Source: Aquabacterium sp029268225 (GTDB lineage Bacteria > Pseudomonadota > Gammaproteobacteria > Burkholderiales > Burkholderiaceae_C). From it: a stretch of DNA of 64,000 nucleotides. This document shows positions 61,559-64,000 of the stretch, piece after piece. The stretch's first letter is position 1; every line of letters begins with the position of its first letter. Made by a program: the position numbers and the translations under genes. The notes beneath the pieces are model-generated. The model worked only from the letters and a program-made list of their open reading frames with translations. It searched no databases and was not told the origin of the DNA. Location: the NCBI RefSeq assembly GCF_037482285.1, contig NZ_JBBEYB010000001.1:456289-520288 (forward strand), read 5' to 3'.

Positions 61559-64000
61559 TCATCCATTGGTGCCAGTTATCGATGCATTTGGCCGCGAAGG
61601 CAGGATTTGGTCAGCATAGCGGTCAACCGGGAAGCGAAACACACCCCGCAAGTTGATGCTCTCCAGCCTGGTGGGCGCAATCTTCCCGATCAGTTCCGGT
61701 GGAATGACCTGGCGGCGGTTCGACCAGCGATCCAGGACCGCCTGCATCTGTGAGGTATTCCACGCCATCACGATGTTGGCCATCAGGCTCAACGCATCGG
61801 CCACAGCCTGCATTTCATCGACACGTTTGGCCTGCGCCGGGCTGATCCGGCCGGTATAAATGGCGCGCTTGAGGGCGTTAACAGCCTCGCCCCGATTGAG
61901 CACCCGGCGCAACTCGTTCCTGAAAGCGTCCTTGACAAAGTAGTCAGCCAAAAACGCCGTACGCAGCAACCGCCCCAATTGCACGCCAGCCTCATAGATT
62001 GGATCGCCCTGGGCGGCAGAACCGAACCGCGCAAGAGCTGCCACCGCACTGGCATGTCCGCTCATGACCGAGGCTGCCAGGTGCACCAGACTATCCCAAT
62101 GCTTTTCGATCAAAGCGACGTCGACATTGGCTTCGCACACCGCAGCGATTTCTGCGGGCACTTTGGTGCCGCGTGGCACAAAGAGGTGGCGCTGTTTGAG
62201 TTCCTTCAACCGCGGGCAAAGATCAAAACCAAGCAAACGGGCATGTGACATGGCAAAGTCGGTGTAGCCATGGGTATCCACAGCAAGCTGGCTGGTCTCC
62301 AGCTTTTCTTGGCGGATGACACCTTCAATGGCCACGCCCGCCTGGCGCTCATTGAGCACAAAGGGCTGCGCATGGAAGATGCCCCACCGGTCTTTTACAT
62401 GGGAGTAGATTCCAATGGAAGGTGTGTTGCGCCGAGGATCAAGCCGGGCTTGCCACACCCGTTTGGTGGTCTCCATGCTCATCATGTCAGAAGATGCCAA
62501 ATCGGACCGCCCCCAGGTGGCGGCAATCGGGTGTCGCTGCATGAATTCCAGCACAGCCTGGCAGGCCTGGCTCAGACGCCGTTCGTCCCGCGCCCAGCGC
62601 ATGGCCTGGCGAATGCTGGTGGCAGACAATTGCGGAATCATGCGCGCGCATTCGACCGCAGTCAGACTGGTGCCGTGGGCCATGATGCCGGCATAGACCA
62701 TCAGCAGCTCGTCGGTAGAGCGCGGCTCACGTCCGAGCATGATCCAGCTAAAGCGCACCTGGGCGTCAACGGCCAGAATCACTTCCGGCAATTGAACCTC
62801 ACCGATGCGGTGATCCAAAGCCGCGCGCAGCTTGGTCACTTCTGGGTCTTCGTCCTCTGCGGGCAATGGCGACAAATGGAGTTCATCATCCACGCGCAGT
62901 ACGCCACTGCGGGCTGCAGCGGCCACCGCATCGACACCGGCAGTTACTCTGGCCAGCAAAGGCTTCAAGAAAGTGGCAGCCTTGCTGGGTAACGATAGAC
63001 GGGCATAGTGTTTCTTGGACTCTGCCTGCCAACGCTCGTCCGTGAAGAACAAGCGCGCACGACCCCGAAAGCTCAGGCTGTGCTCAATCCAGACCGAGCC
63101 ATTGCGCACCGCGCGGCGCAGGGCAAACAGGGTGGCCACCTCCAACGCCTGAAACGCCCGTTCCCGGTCTGGGCTGGAGATCGAAACCTGCCAGATCATT
63201 CCCAGACTTGGTGCCACCACTTCAACTGGCAGCTTTCTGGATCCTTTGAGATATAAAGCTTGCAGCTTGGCAAGGTACTCGATGGCAGGATGCTCGCCGG
63301 TGGCCTGCCAGGGCAGCTTTGCAATGGCGACGAGCAACGACCGCACGGGGCGAATTCCATCAATCAATCCCTCGCGGACCAGGGAGGCCCTGCTCGGTGG
63401 TTTGCGTTTCTGGGTTTCGGTGATCAAGGCTTCAAGACGGGCACGCAACTCAGCATCTGGCACCGCACCTTGCGCGCTCAAGGCAACAAGTTCGCCGAGC
63501 AGCGTTTTGTACATTGCGGCCCAATTGACGGTAGCGGGGACATCGGCGGCAGCCTGACGCCACAGATCGGCGATCCGGCGCTGCACCATAAGGATCAACT
63601 GGTCTGTGGTGGTGAACAGGCAATACCGAAGAAAGCATGCGACCTCCACGGTGCGCGCTGGCTCTTTGATCTTGGCTCCGGCTGAGGGCGGCCTGGAGAC
63701 AAGTCGGCGCGCGTAGCGGCGCAAGATGAGATCGGGGATGTCTGCCAGGTGCTTATGAACGTCCAGCGTGTAAAGCAGGTCGATGCGCTCCAGTACCTCG
63801 CTGATTTGGCGGGTTGAGTGTTTCGCCGGTGCAGCCCATAGCCAACTCTGCTGGGTTTGTCCATCTGGGCGCAGCTCTGAAACTGAGGCTCGCCAGCGAT
63901 CAAGTGTTGCTGGATCAACGCTGGCGGCGATGGCGGTGCCTGTTTCAACTTCAAGCTGGGCAAGTGCCGCCGCAATCAGTGTCCGAATTGCCCGCTCGTG
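61559..64000 (-). CDS. tnpA: Tn3-family transposase TnpA, C-terminal 813 residues
   Basis: The frame is open from base 64000 to the stop at 61559 (814 codons), so the N-terminus lies outside. IS1071 TnpA is about 970 residues, leaving about 157 missing. Typical Tn3 DDE segments are seen: SSDMMSMETTKR with the first Asp, VDTHGYTDFAMSHARLLGFD with the second, and RVLNRGEAVNALKRAIYTG with the Glu. A shorter reading from a TTG at 63724 is not the true start because the same frame continues with family-like sequence. No resolvase gene is present, as in IS1071. Confidence 0.88.
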   Translation of the reverse strand, partial: HERAIRTLIAAALAQLEVETGTAIAASVDPATLDRWRASVSELRPDGQTQQSWLWAAPAKHSTRQISEVLERIDLLYTLDVHKHLADIPDLILRRYARRLVSRPPSAGAKIKEPARTVEVACFLRYCLFTTTDQLILMVQRRIADLWRQAAADVPATVNWAAMYKTLLGELVALSAQGAVPDAELRARLEALITETQKRKPPSRASLVREGLIDGIRPVRSLLVAIAKLPWQATGEHPAIEYLAKLQALYLKGSRKLPVEVVAPSLGMIWQVSISSPDRERAFQALEVATLFALRRAVRNGSVWIEHSLSFRGRARLFFTDERWQAESKKHYARLSLPSKAATFLKPLLARVTAGVDAVAAAARSGVLRVDDELHLSPLPAEDEDPEVTKLRAALDHRIGEVQLPEVILAVDAQVRFSWIMLGREPRSTDELLMVYAGIMAHGTSLTAVECARMIPQLSATSIRQAMRWARDERRLSQACQAVLEFMQRHPIAATWGRSDLASSDMMSMETTKRVWQARLDPRRNTPSIGIYSHVKDRWGIFHAQPFVLNERQAGVAIEGVIRQEKLETSQLAVDTHGYTDFAMSHARLLGFDLCPRLKELKQRHLFVPRGTKVPAEIAAVCEANVDVALIEKHWDSLVHLAASVMSGHASAVAALARFGSAAQGDPIYEAGVQLGRLLRTAFLADYFVKDAFRNELRRVLNRGEAVNALKRAIYTGRISPAQAKRVDEMQAVADALSLMANIVMAWNTSQMQAVLDRWSNRRQVIPPELIGKIAPTRLESINLRGVFRFPVDRYADQILPSRPNASITGTNG

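Larger units (their letters stand above)
61416..64000. mobile_element. IS1071-type Tn3-family element, partial
   Basis: A GGGG-starting Tn3-family end at 61416 is followed by a large transposase gene that runs to the window edge. The end sequence and the transposase C-terminus match my knowledge of IS1071, a 3.2-kb class II element common on catabolic plasmids and genomic islands of Comamonadaceae. About 2.6 kb is present and roughly 0.6 kb is expected beyond the window. It is inserted in a membrane-protein gene. It may be one side of a composite transposon carrying accessory genes. Confidence 0.8.

Noticed and set aside
63595..63975. 126-codon minus-strand open frame near the window end
   Set aside because: It overlaps the transposase frame, which is open to base 64000 and reads as family-like sequence.

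Overview
The window is about 64 kb of GC-rich chromosome from a betaproteobacterium of the order Burkholderiales. The evidence is gene order: lptD-surA-rsmA, a yqiA-rnb-tonB-like-aroE-mtgA operon, proC/yggS next to pilT-pilU, and the spc/alpha ribosomal clusters ending in rpoA-rplQ. The alkane hydroxylase, secreted lipase with dedicated foldase, FadL-type porin and an IS1071-type element suggest a Comamonadaceae or Aquabacterium-like environmental degrader. Genus level is a guess.

Layout. 1-9.5 kb: the 5' end of an acyl-CoA ligase gene, then cca, rsmA, surA and lptD on the minus strand, facing an AmgK-type sugar kinase and an RhlE-type RNA helicase. 9.8-12.4 kb: a two-gene unit for a Tat-exported flavocytochrome-c flavoprotein and a large lipoprotein ending in a monoheme cytochrome c domain. 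12.7-15.1 kb: an AraC-type regulator divergent from alkB. 15.1-20.5 kb: mtgA, aroE, tonB-like, rnb and yqiA. 20.5-29.2 kb: DUF1840, a histidine phosphatase, then an acrR-acrAB-oprM RND efflux cluster with a clear palindromic operator, and ubiA. 29.3-36.7 kb: proC, yggS, pilT, pilU, an HIBADH-family dehydrogenase whose Shine-Dalgarno lies in a hairpin, a BON lipoprotein, a DiaA-like SIS protein, yraN and rsmI. 36.9-40.4 kb: a secreted lipase gene broken by one in-frame amber codon, its intact foldase gene, and tldD. 40.4-50 kb: a ribosomal protein block starting at rplN from its own promoter, with secY, rpmJ, rpsM, rpsK, rpsD, rpoA and rplQ, and with hairpins between several genes. 50.1-50.4 kb: two initiator tRNA genes. 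50.5-57.6 kb: a YeeE/YedE pair, a FadL-type porin, an L,D-transpeptidase, and a compact operon of an HPF-like protein, a J-domain protein and three unrecognised cytosolic proteins. 57.7-61.1 kb: a hybrid sensor kinase overlapping a winged-helix regulator. 61.2-64 kb: a membrane-protein gene cut by an IS1071-type element that runs off the end.

Functional themes. Outer-membrane assembly is represented by LptD, SurA and a BON lipoprotein. Uptake and attack of hydrophobic carbon involve AlkB, the FadL porin, the acyl-CoA ligase and the lipase/foldase pair. Periplasmic sulfur chemistry is suggested by the flavocytochrome pair and the YeeE/YedE proteins. The best candidate for an undescribed system is the HPF-like/J-domain/three-unknown operon at 54358-57572. 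The most clear-cut anomaly is the amber codon just before the catalytic serine of the lipase. No CRISPR array, rRNA gene or prophage was seen.
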